Shown piece after piece: positions 14,395 through 23,571 of a DNA stretch of 35,770 nt (within the stretch, counting starts at the first letter, position 1; each line of letters begins with the position of its first letter). The notes beneath the pieces were generated by a model, which was given only the letters and a program-made list of their open reading frames with translations, did no database searches and was not told the DNA's origin. Location of the stretch: the NCBI GenBank assembly GCA_964228975.1, contig CAXRCC010000051.1:1-35770 (forward strand), read 5' to 3'. Origin of the DNA: Paraneptunicella sp964228975 (GTDB taxonomy: Bacteria; Pseudomonadota; Gammaproteobacteria; Enterobacterales; Alteromonadaceae). A program made the position numbers and the translations under genes.

Positions 14395-16407
14395 TTGCCT
14401 CCAAAAAGAATAACAATAAGAGACCATACCGCAGAAGCCAATTTGTTCGCACGCCGAACGGTAATTGCACTGCTTATTGTTGCGCTGATGATATTTGCGC
14501 TTTTAAGCAATCTTTACTATTTGCAAGTGACGCGTTTTGAAGATTATCAAACACGCTCCAACGGAAACCGCATTAAAGTCCTGCCTGTCGCCCCCAATCG
14601 CGGCTTAATTTACGATCGCAACGGTGTACTGCTGGCAGAAAACCGCCCTATTTTCAGTTTGCGCATAGTGCCGGAAGAAGTGGAAGATTTAGCGCAAACA
14701 CTGGATTACCTAAAAAACCTGCTCAATCTAGAGCAATCCGAAATTGACGACTTCTACAAAGAGTACAAGCGTCAGCGTCGTTTTAAACCCGTTACCTTAC
14801 GAAATCGCCTTACCGAAGAAGAGGTTGCACTGGTGTCCGCCCACCAGCACTTGCACAAAGGTGTAAGTGTGGATGCGCGTTTAACCCGTTACTATCCTCA
14901 TGCAGAATCGCTCACTCACATGTTGGGATACGTTGCGAAAATCAATAAAAAAGATTTAAACAAGCTGCAAGAAGCCGACTTAGAGGCCAACTATGCCGCA
15001 ACTTACGATATTGGTAAACGCGGCATTGAAAAGTATCACGAGCAATTGCTGCATGGCCGTGTGGGTTATCAAGAAGTAGAGGTAAACAACCAGGGCCGAA
15101 TTATTCGTACCCTTGAATTTCAGCCTCCAACGCCTGGCCAGGATATCGTATTAAATATCGACGTCGAGCTACAAAAAGTCGCCCAACAAGCCCTTGATGG
15201 GAAACGCGGTGCAGTGGTTATTCTCGACCCTCGTGACGGCGGCGTTTTAAGCTTATATAGCAACCCAAGTTACGACCCCAATTTATTCGTACACGGTATC
15301 AGCAGCAAAAATTACAACCAATTGCTGCAATCCAAAGATCGCCCGCTAATTAACCGCGCCACGCAAGGGCAATACCCACCCGCTTCAACCGTTAAGCCGC
15401 ATTTAGCTTTACTTGGTCTTGAAGAAAGCGTCATCAAACCAGACACGCGCATGTTCGATAACGGTCGCTTCCGTATTAAAAATGTCGATCATTTATGGCG
15501 AGACTGGAAACCTTGGGGCCATGGCTGGGTTGATGTCACAAGCTCTATTGAACAATCTTGTGACGTGTTCTTTTATGATTTGGCTTACAAGCTTGGTATC
15601 GACCGAATCAGCGGTAATATGGAAGAGTTTGGGTTTGGTCAATATACGGGGCTAGATTTGTACGAAGAATCCAGCGCGAATATGCCTTCTCGGGGCTGGA
15701 AGCGCGCTCGCCATAATCAACCTTGGTACATTGGCGACACTATTTCTGTTGGTATCGGGCAAAGCTATTGGACGGCCACACCTATTCAACTTGCCACCTC
15801 TATCGCAACGCTCGTTAACCGAGGCGAGCGCTACGTGCCTCAGCTGCTTAGAGGCTTTTCTTACGAAGGTAATGTGCAGCTTGCCGAACCCAAAACACTT
15901 AGGCCCATCGAGGTCAAAAACGAAGACAATTGGGATGTGGTGTTAGATGCCATGTACGGTGTAGTAAACCGAGAAAACGGCACAGCGCTGAAAGCCTTCA
16001 AAGACACACAATATGTATCCGCTGGAAAAACAGGTACAGCACAGGTGTTTAGCGTTGGTAAAGATGAAAAATACGATGCCGAAAATGTGGCTGATCACCT
16101 AAGAGACAACGCTATGTACGTTGGCTACGCGCCTTACGATAACCCAGAAATTGTTATTGCCGTGGCATTAGAAAACGCAGGGGGCGGTAGCTCACAAGCC
16201 GCGCCCATTGCAAGGCAGCTTTTTGATCATTATTTTAAAGATCGTCCCGCAATGATTTCTCAAACCGTTGAACTCGACGGCAATGCGACCGATGGGCACG
16301 ACCATACCATCACTCGTATCGCAAGCAGAAACAACGCACAAGCCACACTCACCCAGTCAACAGAGGCACAGCCAAACACCGCTCAGGAAGATCATGGCAC
16401 GGAATAA
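14395..16407 (+). CDS. mrdA: Penicillin-binding protein 2, elongasome transpeptidase
   Basis: At 670 residues it is slightly longer than E. coli PBP2 (633) because of a polar C-terminal tail. A transmembrane anchor spans about residues 22-44. A pedestal/dimerisation domain follows (NRGLIYDRNGVLLAENRP). The transpeptidase domain has all three motifs: SxxK at S331-K334 (PPASTVKPH), SCD at 388-390 (EQSCDVFFYD) in the SxN position, as in E. coli PBP2, and KTG at 545-547. It cross-links side-wall peptidoglycan in the periplasm together with RodA. The start is TTG at 14395, with GGGGA about eight bases upstream. The 3' end overlaps rodA by 14 bases. Confidence 0.96.
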   Translation: MPPKRITIRDHTAEANLFARRTVIALLIVALMIFALLSNLYYLQVTRFEDYQTRSNGNRIKVLPVAPNRGLIYDRNGVLLAENRPIFSLRIVPEEVEDLAQTLDYLKNLLNLEQSEIDDFYKEYKRQRRFKPVTLRNRLTEEEVALVSAHQHLHKGVSVDARLTRYYPHAESLTHMLGYVAKINKKDLNKLQEADLEANYAATYDIGKRGIEKYHEQLLHGRVGYQEVEVNNQGRIIRTLEFQPPTPGQDIVLNIDVELQKVAQQALDGKRGAVVILDPRDGGVLSLYSNPSYDPNLFVHGISSKNYNQLLQSKDRPLINRATQGQYPPASTVKPHLALLGLEESVIKPDTRMFDNGRFRIKNVDHLWRDWKPWGHGWVDVTSSIEQSCDVFFYDLAYKLGIDRISGNMEEFGFGQYTGLDLYEESSANMPSRGWKRARHNQPWYIGDTISVGIGQSYWTATPIQLATSIATLVNRGERYVPQLLRGFSYEGNVQLAEPKTLRPIEVKNEDNWDVVLDAMYGVVNRENGTALKAFKDTQYVSAGKTGTAQVFSVGKDEKYDAENVADHLRDNAMYVGYAPYDNPEIVIAVALENAGGGSSQAAPIARQLFDHYFKDRPAMISQTVELDGNATDGHDHTITRIASRNNAQATLTQSTEAQPNTAQEDHGTE

Positions 16408-17512
16408 CCTTGATAATAATCGCACTCGACTGTTAGAAAAAATCCATCTCGATGGTCCGCTTCTTCTCGCTTTATTGCTATTAATGGGCGTCGGGCTCGT
16501 CACCATTTACTCAGCAGGTGGACAAAGTTTTGCATTAGTAGAAAAGCAGGTGGTGCGTTTAGGCGTCGCCTTTTTTGCCATGCTCATCGTGGCCCAAATT
16601 CCTCCACTGGCATACCGGCGATTATCCATTTACTTCTATATTGTGGGTGTGCTTATGCTTGTCGCAGTACTCGTATTCGGCGTCACAGGTAAAGGCGCAC
16701 AGCGCTGGCTGGATTTAGTGGTATTTCGTTTCCAGCCCTCGGAGATTATGAAGCTTGCCGTCCCAATGATGGTTGCTTGGTATATCAGCCGCTTTAATTT
16801 GCCACCGCGTACCTTCCGCGTGGGTATTGCCTTTATTATTGTGATTGTGCCTACCTTGCTTATTGCCAAGCAACCGGATTTAGGCACATCGCTGTTAATT
16901 GCCAGTTCGGGGATTTTTGCCATTTTCCTTGCGGGAATGCGCTGGAAACTCATCGCCTTTTTTGCCTTTTTATGTTCCGCGTTCACCCCTATTTTGTGGT
17001 TCTTTTTAATGAAGGAATATCAAAAGCAGCGCGTTCTAACCTTCTTAAATCCAGAAAGTGATCCGCTAGGTTCTGGCTATCACATCATTCAATCGAAAAT
17101 TGCTATTGGCTCGGGCGGTATCGACGGCAAAGGCTGGCTGCACGGTACACAGTCTCAATTAGAGTTCTTACCTGAACGCCATACCGACTTTATCTTTTCC
17201 GTGTTTAGCGAAGAGTTCGGATTTGCCGGCGTCATCGGCCTCATGGTGTTATACGGTTTCATTGTTGTACGAGGCATGATTATCGCCATTCGCGCCCAAG
17301 AGGCTTACAGCAAATTACTCGCAGGCAGTATCACTCTCACCTTCTTTGTTTATGTGTTTGTGAATATGGGCATGGTTTCAGGCATTTTGCCTGTTGTAGG
17401 AGTCCCGCTGCCATTAGTCAGCTACGGCGGTACATCGATGGTGACAATAATGACGGGTTTTGGCATTCTAATGGCGATAGCAACACAAAAACGCTTTTTA
17501 TCCAGAGAGTAA
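16394..17512 (+). CDS. rodA: SEDS-family peptidoglycan glycosyltransferase RodA
   Basis: The correct start is ATG 16394, preceded by AGGAAG and overlapping the end of mrdA, giving 372 residues (E. coli 370); the open frame extends further upstream only as an overlap. It is a polytopic membrane protein of about ten helices. SEDS hallmarks are VTIYSAGGQ, RWLDLVVFRFQPSEIMKL, KQPDLGTSLL, the loop with LPERHTDFIFSVFSEEFGF, and the C-terminal VGVPLPLVSYGGTSMV. RodA polymerises glycan strands and works with PBP2 in the rod complex. Confidence 0.97.
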   Translation: MARNNLDNNRTRLLEKIHLDGPLLLALLLLMGVGLVTIYSAGGQSFALVEKQVVRLGVAFFAMLIVAQIPPLAYRRLSIYFYIVGVLMLVAVLVFGVTGKGAQRWLDLVVFRFQPSEIMKLAVPMMVAWYISRFNLPPRTFRVGIAFIIVIVPTLLIAKQPDLGTSLLIASSGIFAIFLAGMRWKLIAFFAFLCSAFTPILWFFLMKEYQKQRVLTFLNPESDPLGSGYHIIQSKIAIGSGGIDGKGWLHGTQSQLEFLPERHTDFIFSVFSEEFGFAGVIGLMVLYGFIVVRGMIIAIRAQEAYSKLLAGSITLTFFVYVFVNMGMVSGILPVVGVPLPLVSYGGTSMVTIMTGFGILMAIATQKRFLSRE

Positions 17513-17581
17513 GCGCTGTTTTACGCTCTGCACTTGGAAGCCAATAACAACAAACGCAGCAATACTGTACCCATAATCATC

Positions 17582-18601
17582 ATGCGCAAAGTAACAAAAA
17601 AGCTCACTCAGGCACTGGTTTGTGCTTCGGCTTTCCTTGTTTGTAGTCACAGCGCCAATGCGAAAGTGGCAACACAAGATAACACCGCCGATATTCAGGC
17701 TTTCATCAACACCATGGTAAAAAAGCACCAGTTCGATAAAGCTTATTTATCGAACCTACTGCTGGACGCCAAGCCCAATAACGATATATTGGCATCCATC
17801 AAACGCCCTTGGGAAGCCAAGCCTTGGTACCAATATCACCCCATTTTCCTCACCGAGAAACGCACGCAAAAAGGCGTTGAGTTTTGGCAACAACATGAAG
17901 CCACACTCGCTCGTGCTGAAAAAGAACTCGGCGTCCCCGCTGAAATCATCGTGGCTATTTTAGGAGTAGAAAGCTTTTTCGGGACGTATAAAGGCAAACA
18001 CAAGGTTTTAGATTCTTTATTCACCCTTGGTTTTTATCACCCTCCTCGCGCCACCTTCTTTAGGAAAGAACTCGAAGCGTTTTTCGTGCTCGCCCGCGAT
18101 GAAAAACTCCCAGTAACGGAGGTAATGGGTTCATACGCTGGCGCCATGGGCTGGGGACAGTTTATTTCTTCTAGCTATCAGCATTACGCCATTGATTTTG
18201 ATGGTGATGGCATTCGTGACTTATTGAATAACCCGGTTGACGCCATCGGCAGTGTTGCCAATTACTTTAAACGTAATGGCTGGAAAACAAACCAACCTGT
18301 GGCCTTTCCCGCAGAAATTAGCGATTCAACTAACACAAATAAACTGCTATCCAAATCCCTTAAATTCAAACATCATTGGCAAGACTTACAACGCCAGAAT
18401 GTGACAATCTCCGATAAATCCGTCACATTATCTGCCGATGACAGCGTTAAATTACTGGAATTTAAGCAAGAAAGCGCTAAAGAATATTGGGTCGGATTAC
18501 ATAATTTTTATGTTATCACGCGCTATAACCATAGCCCGCTTTACGCAATGGCGGTATATCAATTAAGTCAGAATATCAAAGCACGGAAAATGTCCTTATG
18601 A
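17582..18601 (+). CDS. mltB: Membrane-bound lytic murein transglycosylase B family, probably soluble periplasmic
   Basis: The frame is open from TTG 17534, but ATG 17582 begins a Sec signal peptide (MRKVTKKLTQALVCASAFLV, cleavage near SANA at 27), giving 339 residues. The transglycosylase core has AEIIVAILGVESFFGTYKGK with catalytic Glu130, VLDSLFTLGFYHPPRATFFR and SYAGAMGWGQFISSSY, as in MltB/Slt35. It cleaves the glycan strand with formation of 1,6-anhydro-muramic ends. Unlike E. coli MltB there is no lipobox at the cleavage site, so it is probably soluble. The stop overlaps rlpA as ATGA. No clear Shine-Dalgarno is visible. Confidence 0.93.
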   Translation: MRKVTKKLTQALVCASAFLVCSHSANAKVATQDNTADIQAFINTMVKKHQFDKAYLSNLLLDAKPNNDILASIKRPWEAKPWYQYHPIFLTEKRTQKGVEFWQQHEATLARAEKELGVPAEIIVAILGVESFFGTYKGKHKVLDSLFTLGFYHPPRATFFRKELEAFFVLARDEKLPVTEVMGSYAGAMGWGQFISSSYQHYAIDFDGDGIRDLLNNPVDAIGSVANYFKRNGWKTNQPVAFPAEISDSTNTNKLLSKSLKFKHHWQDLQRQNVTISDKSVTLSADDSVKLLEFKQESAKEYWVGLHNFYVITRYNHSPLYAMAVYQLSQNIKARKMSL

Positions 18602-19422
18602 AATGGGTCGTAATCGCGTTACTGAGTGTCTTGTTTTTAAGTGGCTGCCTTTCAACAGGGGGGCGCTATGCCATGCGTAACGACGCTGCACCGCATCGAC
18701 TGCCCAGTAATATCACCACACAAGATGCTGAGCCCATTTACGAAGATTACAATCAAGTAAACAGCCGTAGCTATGAAGTCTTCGGCAAGCGTTATCACCC
18801 ATTAAAAACGGGCAAAGGATACGAAACAAAAGGCCAAGCCTCTTGGTATGGCCAAAAATTTCACGGGCATTTAACGGCGAATGGCGAAGTCTACAATATG
18901 TACGAAATGAGCGCCGCGCACAAAACACTGCCCATCCCTTCCTATGTGAAAGTCACTAATTTAGAAAACGAAAAAACCGTTATCGTACGCGTTAACGACC
19001 GTGGTCCTTTTCACGACAACCGCGTTATCGACTTATCTTATGCCGCTGCACGCAAACTTGATATGTTAAAAACAGGCACGGCGTCGGTTAAATTGCAAGT
19101 GATTCATGTGTCTTCACAAGGCGATGTTACTGTAGGTAAAGAAAGGCCCAAACCGCTTCCAACTATCGAAGCCCCACAAGAAAAAGCACTCTTCATTCAA
19201 GTTGCGGCCTTGCAGGATCAAGGCAAAGTGGATGCGCTCGCAAAAGGCTTAACCATGTTGTATCAAGTCCCAACACATACGCCAGAAGATGATGGCATCT
19301 TCCGCTTACGACTCGGGCCGCTTAACAATGAGCAAGAGGCAGACAAACTGTTGAACGAGTTAAAAGCTAACGGCTACAACAATGCCTATACGGTTTATGA
19401 TCAAATTCAGGCTGCCGAGTAA
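18598..19422 (+). CDS. rlpA: Rare lipoprotein A, septal/side-wall RlpA with SPOR domain
   Basis: This 274-residue lipoprotein has the signal MKWVVIALLSVLFLSGC with Cys17 as lipidation site. A double-psi beta-barrel domain at about 78-160 includes ASWYGQKFHGHLTANGEVYN, MSAAHKTLPIPSYVKVTN and VNDRGPFHDNRVIDLS, with the Asp and His residues of the lytic fold. A C-terminal SPOR domain at about 197-270 (LFIQVAALQDQGKV, FRLRLGPLNNEQEA) binds denuded glycan. In Pseudomonas RlpA is a transglycosylase for daughter-cell separation. It overlaps mltB by four bases and precedes dacA. Confidence 0.95.
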   Translation: MKWVVIALLSVLFLSGCLSTGGRYAMRNDAAPHRLPSNITTQDAEPIYEDYNQVNSRSYEVFGKRYHPLKTGKGYETKGQASWYGQKFHGHLTANGEVYNMYEMSAAHKTLPIPSYVKVTNLENEKTVIVRVNDRGPFHDNRVIDLSYAAARKLDMLKTGTASVKLQVIHVSSQGDVTVGKERPKPLPTIEAPQEKALFIQVAALQDQGKVDALAKGLTMLYQVPTHTPEDDGIFRLRLGPLNNEQEADKLLNELKANGYNNAYTVYDQIQAAE

Positions 19423-19491
19423 ACTTTTTTAAGCTTCGCTTGTCTGAGCTTAGGAATGGTTACAAAGTCTTGGCAAAGTGCGCTTTCATTT

Positions 19492-19522
19492 CTGCCAACA
19501 CTGGCGCTAATTGTGCTATATT
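19492..19522 (+). promoter_or_regulatory. Candidate extended -10 promoter for dacA
   Basis: TATATT (19517-19522) is preceded by TGC, an extended -10. A weak -35-like CTGCCA lies at 19492-19497, 19 bp upstream. TTGGCA (19470-19475) and TGCCAA (19493-19498) form a 6-bp inverted repeat overlapping the -35 position. This lies in the 153-bp gap between rlpA and dacA, the longest gap from nadD to dacA. Confidence 0.4.
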
Positions 19523-19575
19523 GGCGGCCATTTTCGAACACACAAAGACATTAGAACGAGAACAACGGATCAAGA

Positions 19576-20772
19576 ATGGGATTATTTAATAAACGCCTTT
19601 ATTCTGCTTTTATTGGCATTTTTCTTTTTACTTTCACCCTTATCGCTCATGCCGCCACCATTGTACCTCCTGTACCTCCGGTCGCCGCGAAAGGCTTTGT
19701 ATTGATGGACTACGACACGGGTCACATCATTGCCAGCGAAAACGAAGACGTTCAACTCCACCCATCTAGCTTGACCAAAATGATGACCACTTACGTGATC
19801 GGACAAGAAATCAAAAATGGCACAATTTCCATGGACGACATGGTCACCATTTCTGAAAATGCTTGGTCTAAGAACTTTCCTGAATCCTCAAAAATGTTCA
19901 TTGAAGTGGGCAAGCAAGTCAAAGTCGCCGACTTACTTCGCGGCATTATTATCCAATCAGGTAACGATGCTTGTGTGGCAATGGCTGAATACATTGCAGG
20001 CAGCGAAGAAGCCTTCGCAACAATGATGAATTCTTACGCTGGGGTGCTAGGCATGACCTCGACAAATTACGTTAACAGCCACGGTTTGCACGATCCTGAG
20101 CACTACACCACGCCTCGCGATATGGCGATTCTTTCTCGTGCAATGATCGAGCAAGAACCTGAGATGTACGCGATTTACGCGGAAAAGGAATTCACGTTCA
20201 ACGGAATTAAACAATACAACCGCAACAGCCTGCTTTGGGATAAAAGCTTAAACGTTGATGGCATTAAAACTGGCCACACATCCGCAGCAGGTTACAGCCT
20301 TATCACTTCAGCAACGCAAAGCGATATGCGTTTAATTAGCGTGGTAATGGGGACAGAAAGCGAGCGCGCCCGTAAAGTGGAAAACAAAAAGTTACTTAAG
20401 TACGGATTCCGCTTCTACGAAACAGTGACGCCTTATGAAGCCGGCGAAAGCTTTGTCGCTCACCGCATTTACATGGGCGATCAAGACACAGTAGATCTTG
20501 GCATTTTACAAGATACACCTATCACCATCCCTCGTGGTCAACGCAAAAACTTAAAAGCAAACTTTCAGCTAGACAGCAAGTTAGAAGCACCGATCGAAAA
20601 AGGCACCGTTGTGGGTAAGCTCTTCTTACAAATCGAAGACAAAGATATCGCCGAATACCCACTGGTCACCTTACATAGCGTAAATGAAGGCGGTATGCTG
20701 GATAAATTAAGTGACTATTTCAGCCTGAAATTAGGGCTTGATGACGATACAACACAAACCAGTAATAACTAG
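19576..20772 (+). CDS. dacA: D-alanyl-D-alanine carboxypeptidase (PBP5 type)
   Basis: This 398-residue protein has a signal peptide (cleavage after AHAA, about 27). The S11 carboxypeptidase domain shows SLTK at 65-68 (HPSSLTKMMT), SGN at 128-130 and KTG at 231-233 (VDGIKTGHTSAAGYSL). The C-terminal beta-domain, about 290-375, precedes an amphipathic helix (LDKLSDYFSLKLGL) typical of the PBP5 membrane anchor. It trims the terminal D-Ala from pentapeptides in the periplasm. A strong terminator 40 bases downstream separates it from ybeD. Confidence 0.96.
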   Translation: MGLFNKRLYSAFIGIFLFTFTLIAHAATIVPPVPPVAAKGFVLMDYDTGHIIASENEDVQLHPSSLTKMMTTYVIGQEIKNGTISMDDMVTISENAWSKNFPESSKMFIEVGKQVKVADLLRGIIIQSGNDACVAMAEYIAGSEEAFATMMNSYAGVLGMTSTNYVNSHGLHDPEHYTTPRDMAILSRAMIEQEPEMYAIYAEKEFTFNGIKQYNRNSLLWDKSLNVDGIKTGHTSAAGYSLITSATQSDMRLISVVMGTESERARKVENKKLLKYGFRFYETVTPYEAGESFVAHRIYMGDQDTVDLGILQDTPITIPRGQRKNLKANFQLDSKLEAPIEKGTVVGKLFLQIEDKDIAEYPLVTLHSVNEGGMLDKLSDYFSLKLGLDDDTTQTSNN

Positions 20773-20811
20773 GATACACGCTGGTATCAAGTTAACCTGA
20801 CAAACACGATG

Positions 20812-20838
20812 AAAAGGGAGGCAAACGCTTCCCTTTTT
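20812..20838 (+). terminator. Intrinsic terminator after dacA
   Basis: AAAAGGGAGGC pairs with GCTTCCCTTTT (11 pairs including one G-U) around an AAAC tetraloop, and the 3' arm runs into TTTTTCTTTTT. It is the best-formed terminator in the cluster and ends the envelope operon before ybeD-lipB-lipA. Confidence 0.88.
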
Positions 20839-20864
20839 CTTTTTCCTCCGCCGCACAAATCTTG

Positions 20865-20870
20865 TATAAT
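20865..20870 (+). promoter_or_regulatory. Candidate -10 element for ybeD-lipB-lipA
   Basis: A perfect TATAAT lies 32 bases before the ybeD GTG and just after the dacA terminator, where a new promoter is needed. No good -35 is seen 16-18 bp upstream (the region is pyrimidine-rich), so the call rests on the -10 and position. Confidence 0.4.
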
Positions 20871-20901
20871 CCCGCCACTTTTAAGTAACGAGAGACGCAG
20901 C

Positions 20902-21165
20902 GTGGATACTAAATTTGACGAATTGTTGGATTTTCCTTGCCATCAAACATTTAAGGTAATGGGTATTGCCCACGAAGATTTACCAGCGCAGGTAGTTTCG
21001 TGCATAAATGTCCATGCCCCTGATGATTACGCCCCTACCGTTAAACCTAGCGCGAAAGGCAACTATCACTCGGTTTCTATCAGTGTCAAAGTCACAAGCA
21101 AAGAGCACATGGAAACCATTTACACCGAATTAGCCAAACTAGAACTAGTTCGCGTTGTTCTGTAG
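20902..21165 (+). CDS. ybeD: YbeD/DUF493 family protein
   Basis: I place the start at GTG 20902, giving 87 residues, the same as E. coli YbeD. A longer frame back to 20809 would run through the terminator. The sequence aligns throughout: FDELLDFPCHQTFKVMGIA, VHAPDDYAPTVKPSAKGNYH and the C-terminal LAKLELVRVVL. It has an ACT-like ferredoxin fold, and a regulatory role next to lipB-lipA has been suggested for the family without a firm function. Confidence 0.93.
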   Translation: MDTKFDELLDFPCHQTFKVMGIAHEDLPAQVVSCINVHAPDDYAPTVKPSAKGNYHSVSISVKVTSKEHMETIYTELAKLELVRVVL

Positions 21166-21178
21166 TTGAGGTAAAGCA

Positions 21179-21862
21179 TTGCAAAAGCACATTATTGTTC
21201 GACAACTTGGTCGTCAAGCATACGTTCCTTTATGGAAAGCAATGCAAACCTTTACCGATAACCGCGGTAGTGACACTCCCGACCAAATTTGGTTAGTTGA
21301 ACACGACCCGGTTTTCACTCAAGGACAAGCCGGAAAAGCAGAGCATATCCTTGCCCCCGGAGACATTCCCGTTGTGCAAGTTGACCGTGGAGGACAAGTC
21401 ACATACCACGGTCCCGGCCAGCAAATGCTCTACATCCTACTCGACTTAAAACGATTCAATATTGGCGTGCGTGAAGCCGTTACCGCCTTAGAACAATGCA
21501 TTGTCGAAACCCTCAAACCTGCTGGCATCACGGCCTACCCTAAAGCCGATGCGCCTGGCGTTTATGTGGATGAAAAGAAAGTCTGCTCGGTTGGCTTACG
21601 TATCCGACGCGGCTGCACATTCCATGGTTTAGCCTTTAACGTCAACATGGATCTGGCCCCTTTTCAACGTATTAACCCATGCGGTTATGCGGGCATGGAG
21701 ATGATCGATGCCGCTCGACTGGGCGGAGTGGATAACTTGGCAGAAGCAGGTAAGATGTTGGTGCAAGCACTTTGCAAACACCTTAATGTTGAATCGATTG
21801 AATATACTGACTCTGGGCTCGATACCGTGCCAGAGCTAACCCAACAGCAGCGAGACGAATAA
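21179..21862 (+). CDS. lipB: Octanoyl-[acyl-carrier-protein] transferase LipB
   Basis: The 227-residue protein starts at TTG 21179, with GAGGT (21168-21172) six bases upstream. LipB moves octanoate from acyl carrier protein to lipoyl domains of 2-oxoacid dehydrogenases and GcvH. Motifs are VDRGGQVTYHGPGQQMLY, the catalytic lysine Lys134 in EKKVCSVGLRIRRG, and the catalytic cysteine Cys168 in RINPCGYAGMEM. The stop codon abuts the lipA ATG directly, so the two genes are surely co-translated. Confidence 0.97.
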   Translation: MQKHIIVRQLGRQAYVPLWKAMQTFTDNRGSDTPDQIWLVEHDPVFTQGQAGKAEHILAPGDIPVVQVDRGGQVTYHGPGQQMLYILLDLKRFNIGVREAVTALEQCIVETLKPAGITAYPKADAPGVYVDEKKVCSVGLRIRRGCTFHGLAFNVNMDLAPFQRINPCGYAGMEMIDAARLGGVDNLAEAGKMLVQALCKHLNVESIEYTDSGLDTVPELTQQQRDE

Positions 21863-22831
21863 ATGGCAAACCCAAGTGGTCGCCGCGTAGCGGGCGAGAA
21901 ATTACGTGATGAAGATAAAGTACGTCACATTCCTGTGACCATCATTCCCACTGAAAAGGAAGAGATGTTACGTAAACCTGAGTGGATTAAGATTAAACTT
22001 CCCCGCTCAACCGATCGCATCGACGAAATCAAAAAAACACTTAGAGAAAACAAGCTGTACTCTGTGTGTGAAGAAGCCAGCTGTCCGAATTTAGCAGAGT
22101 GCTTTAACCACGGCACGGCAACCTTTATGATTTTGGGTGATATCTGCACGCGCCGCTGCCCATTTTGCGACGTTGCTCATGGCAAACCCTTACCTCCAAG
22201 TGCAGAAGAACCTGAAAAACTCGCCAAAACAATTGGTCAAATGAAGCTAAAGTATGTGGTGATTACTTCAGTAGACCGCGATGACTTACGCGATGGCGGC
22301 GCACAACACTTTGTTGACTGCATTAATGCCATTCGTGAGCATAGCCCAACCACCAAAATTGAGGTCTTAGTTCCTGATTTTCGTGGCCGAATGGACCGTG
22401 CCTTAGACATCTTCAAAAATGGGTTGCCTGATGTCTTCAATCACAACCTAGAAACTATCCCAACGCTGTACCGAGAATGCCGCCCGGGTGCAAACTATCA
22501 ATGGTCTTTAGACCTTCTCAAGAAATTTAAAGCGCGCTACCCCGGCATTCCAACCAAATCAGGTTTGATGATGGGCATGGGTGAAACCAACGACGAAATT
22601 CGCGAAGTATTAAAAGATTTGCGTGCACACGATGTGGATATGCTTACTCTTGGTCAATACTTGCAACCCAGTAAACATCACTACCCGGTTAAACGCTACG
22701 TACACCCCGACGAATTCAATGCGCTAGACAAAGACGCTCGTGAAATGGGCTTTACTCATGCAGCTTGCGGCCCTATGGTTCGTTCAAGTTATCATGCGGA
22801 TAAGCAAGCGGCAGGTGAAGAAGTAAAGTAA
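21863..22831 (+). CDS. lipA: Lipoyl synthase LipA
   Basis: This 322-residue radical-SAM enzyme inserts two sulfur atoms into octanoyl groups. The auxiliary 4Fe-4S cluster ligands are Cys69, Cys74 and Cys80 (CEEASCPNLAEC). The radical-SAM cluster uses Cys95, Cys99 and Cys102 (CTRRCPFC). The C-terminal RSSYHAD (307-313) carries the serine ligand of the sacrificial cluster. It follows lipB with no gap and is closed by a strong terminator. Confidence 0.98.
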   Translation: MANPSGRRVAGEKLRDEDKVRHIPVTIIPTEKEEMLRKPEWIKIKLPRSTDRIDEIKKTLRENKLYSVCEEASCPNLAECFNHGTATFMILGDICTRRCPFCDVAHGKPLPPSAEEPEKLAKTIGQMKLKYVVITSVDRDDLRDGGAQHFVDCINAIREHSPTTKIEVLVPDFRGRMDRALDIFKNGLPDVFNHNLETIPTLYRECRPGANYQWSLDLLKKFKARYPGIPTKSGLMMGMGETNDEIREVLKDLRAHDVDMLTLGQYLQPSKHHYPVKRYVHPDEFNALDKDAREMGFTHAACGPMVRSSYHADKQAAGEEVK

Positions 22832-22932
22832 CTCATTAGCCGTATTGAGCGGCCCAATAATTCCTCAAAAGCATTAATACTCTACAGTATGAATTGCTAG
22901 CCAACGGCATAAAAAGAGGGGTTAAAACGAGA

Positions 22933-22966
22933 AATAAAAAACCTCCTTAATCGGAGGTTTTTTATT
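22933..22966. terminator. Strong bidirectional terminator after lipA
   Basis: AATAAAAAACCTCC (22933-22946) is the exact reverse complement of GGAGGTTTTTTATT (22953-22966), with a six-base loop. A 14-bp stem with A/T flanks works in both directions, ending lipA and the minus-strand gene at 23054. Confidence 0.92.
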
Positions 22967-23053
22967 GGATAAACTAGTGCGCTGTTTAATGCTTTGTATA
23001 GCCTTTTATTAAGCTTATTTGCGAGTAGGAACAAGCCATATAGAACGCAAACG

Positions 23054-23473
23054 CTAACAAGCGCCTCCGCCGCCATCGCTACCTCCACCATCGCTGAAGC
23101 TTCCACTGTCACTTCCTCCAAAACTAGAAGTGCCAGGAGCAGGAGCGGTGTCTAACAACGTCGAAAAGGAAAAATCAGACGTTCCTCCAAACACCACATC
23201 AGAAACCTCACTCCTCATCGCGCTGTAATCGCAATACACCCCAGCGTTTTCGTGAATCTCCTTAAACTCTTCGGGCGAACAATACATGGCATAGGCATAA
23301 CAGTTATCAGTTACAACCACTGCGCCGCCTAGTCCCATTCGTTTACGTTGAATGGATGCATCAACCTCCGCCTTAGAATAATAAGGTTTACGACCGTAAT
23401 GTGACTTTAAATCATGGGGCAGCTTTTTAGCGTACTTCTTGATTTTTCTCTTTTTAAAGAAATAGTTAAACAT
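23054..23473 (-). CDS. Small uncharacterised protein with Gly/Ser-rich tail ending in Cys
   Basis: This 139-residue protein begins with a basic stretch (MFNYFFKKRKIKKYAKKLP) and has no signal peptide. A compact domain follows, with YYSKAEVDASIQRKRMGLG, a Cys-Tyr-Ala segment DNCYAYAMYCSPEEF, and DYSAMRSEVSDVVFGG. The tail, residues about 115-139, is low-complexity Gly/Ser/Asp and ends GGGSDGGGGAC. From memory it resembles DUF6559-type small proteins of marine Gammaproteobacteria, but I cannot verify that. The start has a near-perfect AAGGAGGT six bases upstream, so it should be well translated. It is downstream of the secreted protein gene on the same strand, about 100 bases away. Confidence 0.8.
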   Translation of the reverse strand: MFNYFFKKRKIKKYAKKLPHDLKSHYGRKPYYSKAEVDASIQRKRMGLGGAVVVTDNCYAYAMYCSPEEFKEIHENAGVYCDYSAMRSEVSDVVFGGTSDFSFSTLLDTAPAPGTSSFGGSDSGSFSDGGGSDGGGGAC

Positions 23474-23571
23474 CAGTGTACCTCCTTGAACCTATAACTA
23501 TTCTCTATCACTGAGTCAAACCGTATCACTCGGTTGCTGATTAAACAAGCGCCTAAGTTGTTGCCATATAT

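Noticed and set aside
20809..20901. N-terminal extension of ybeD from ATG 20809
   Set aside because: It would translate through the dacA terminator and the TATAAT element; the GTG start gives the exact family length.
22897..23121. Minus-strand ORF overlapping the Gly-rich protein and the lipA terminator
   Set aside because: It is a shadow frame of the Gly-rich tail of the 23054-23473 gene and runs through a perfect 14-bp terminator stem.
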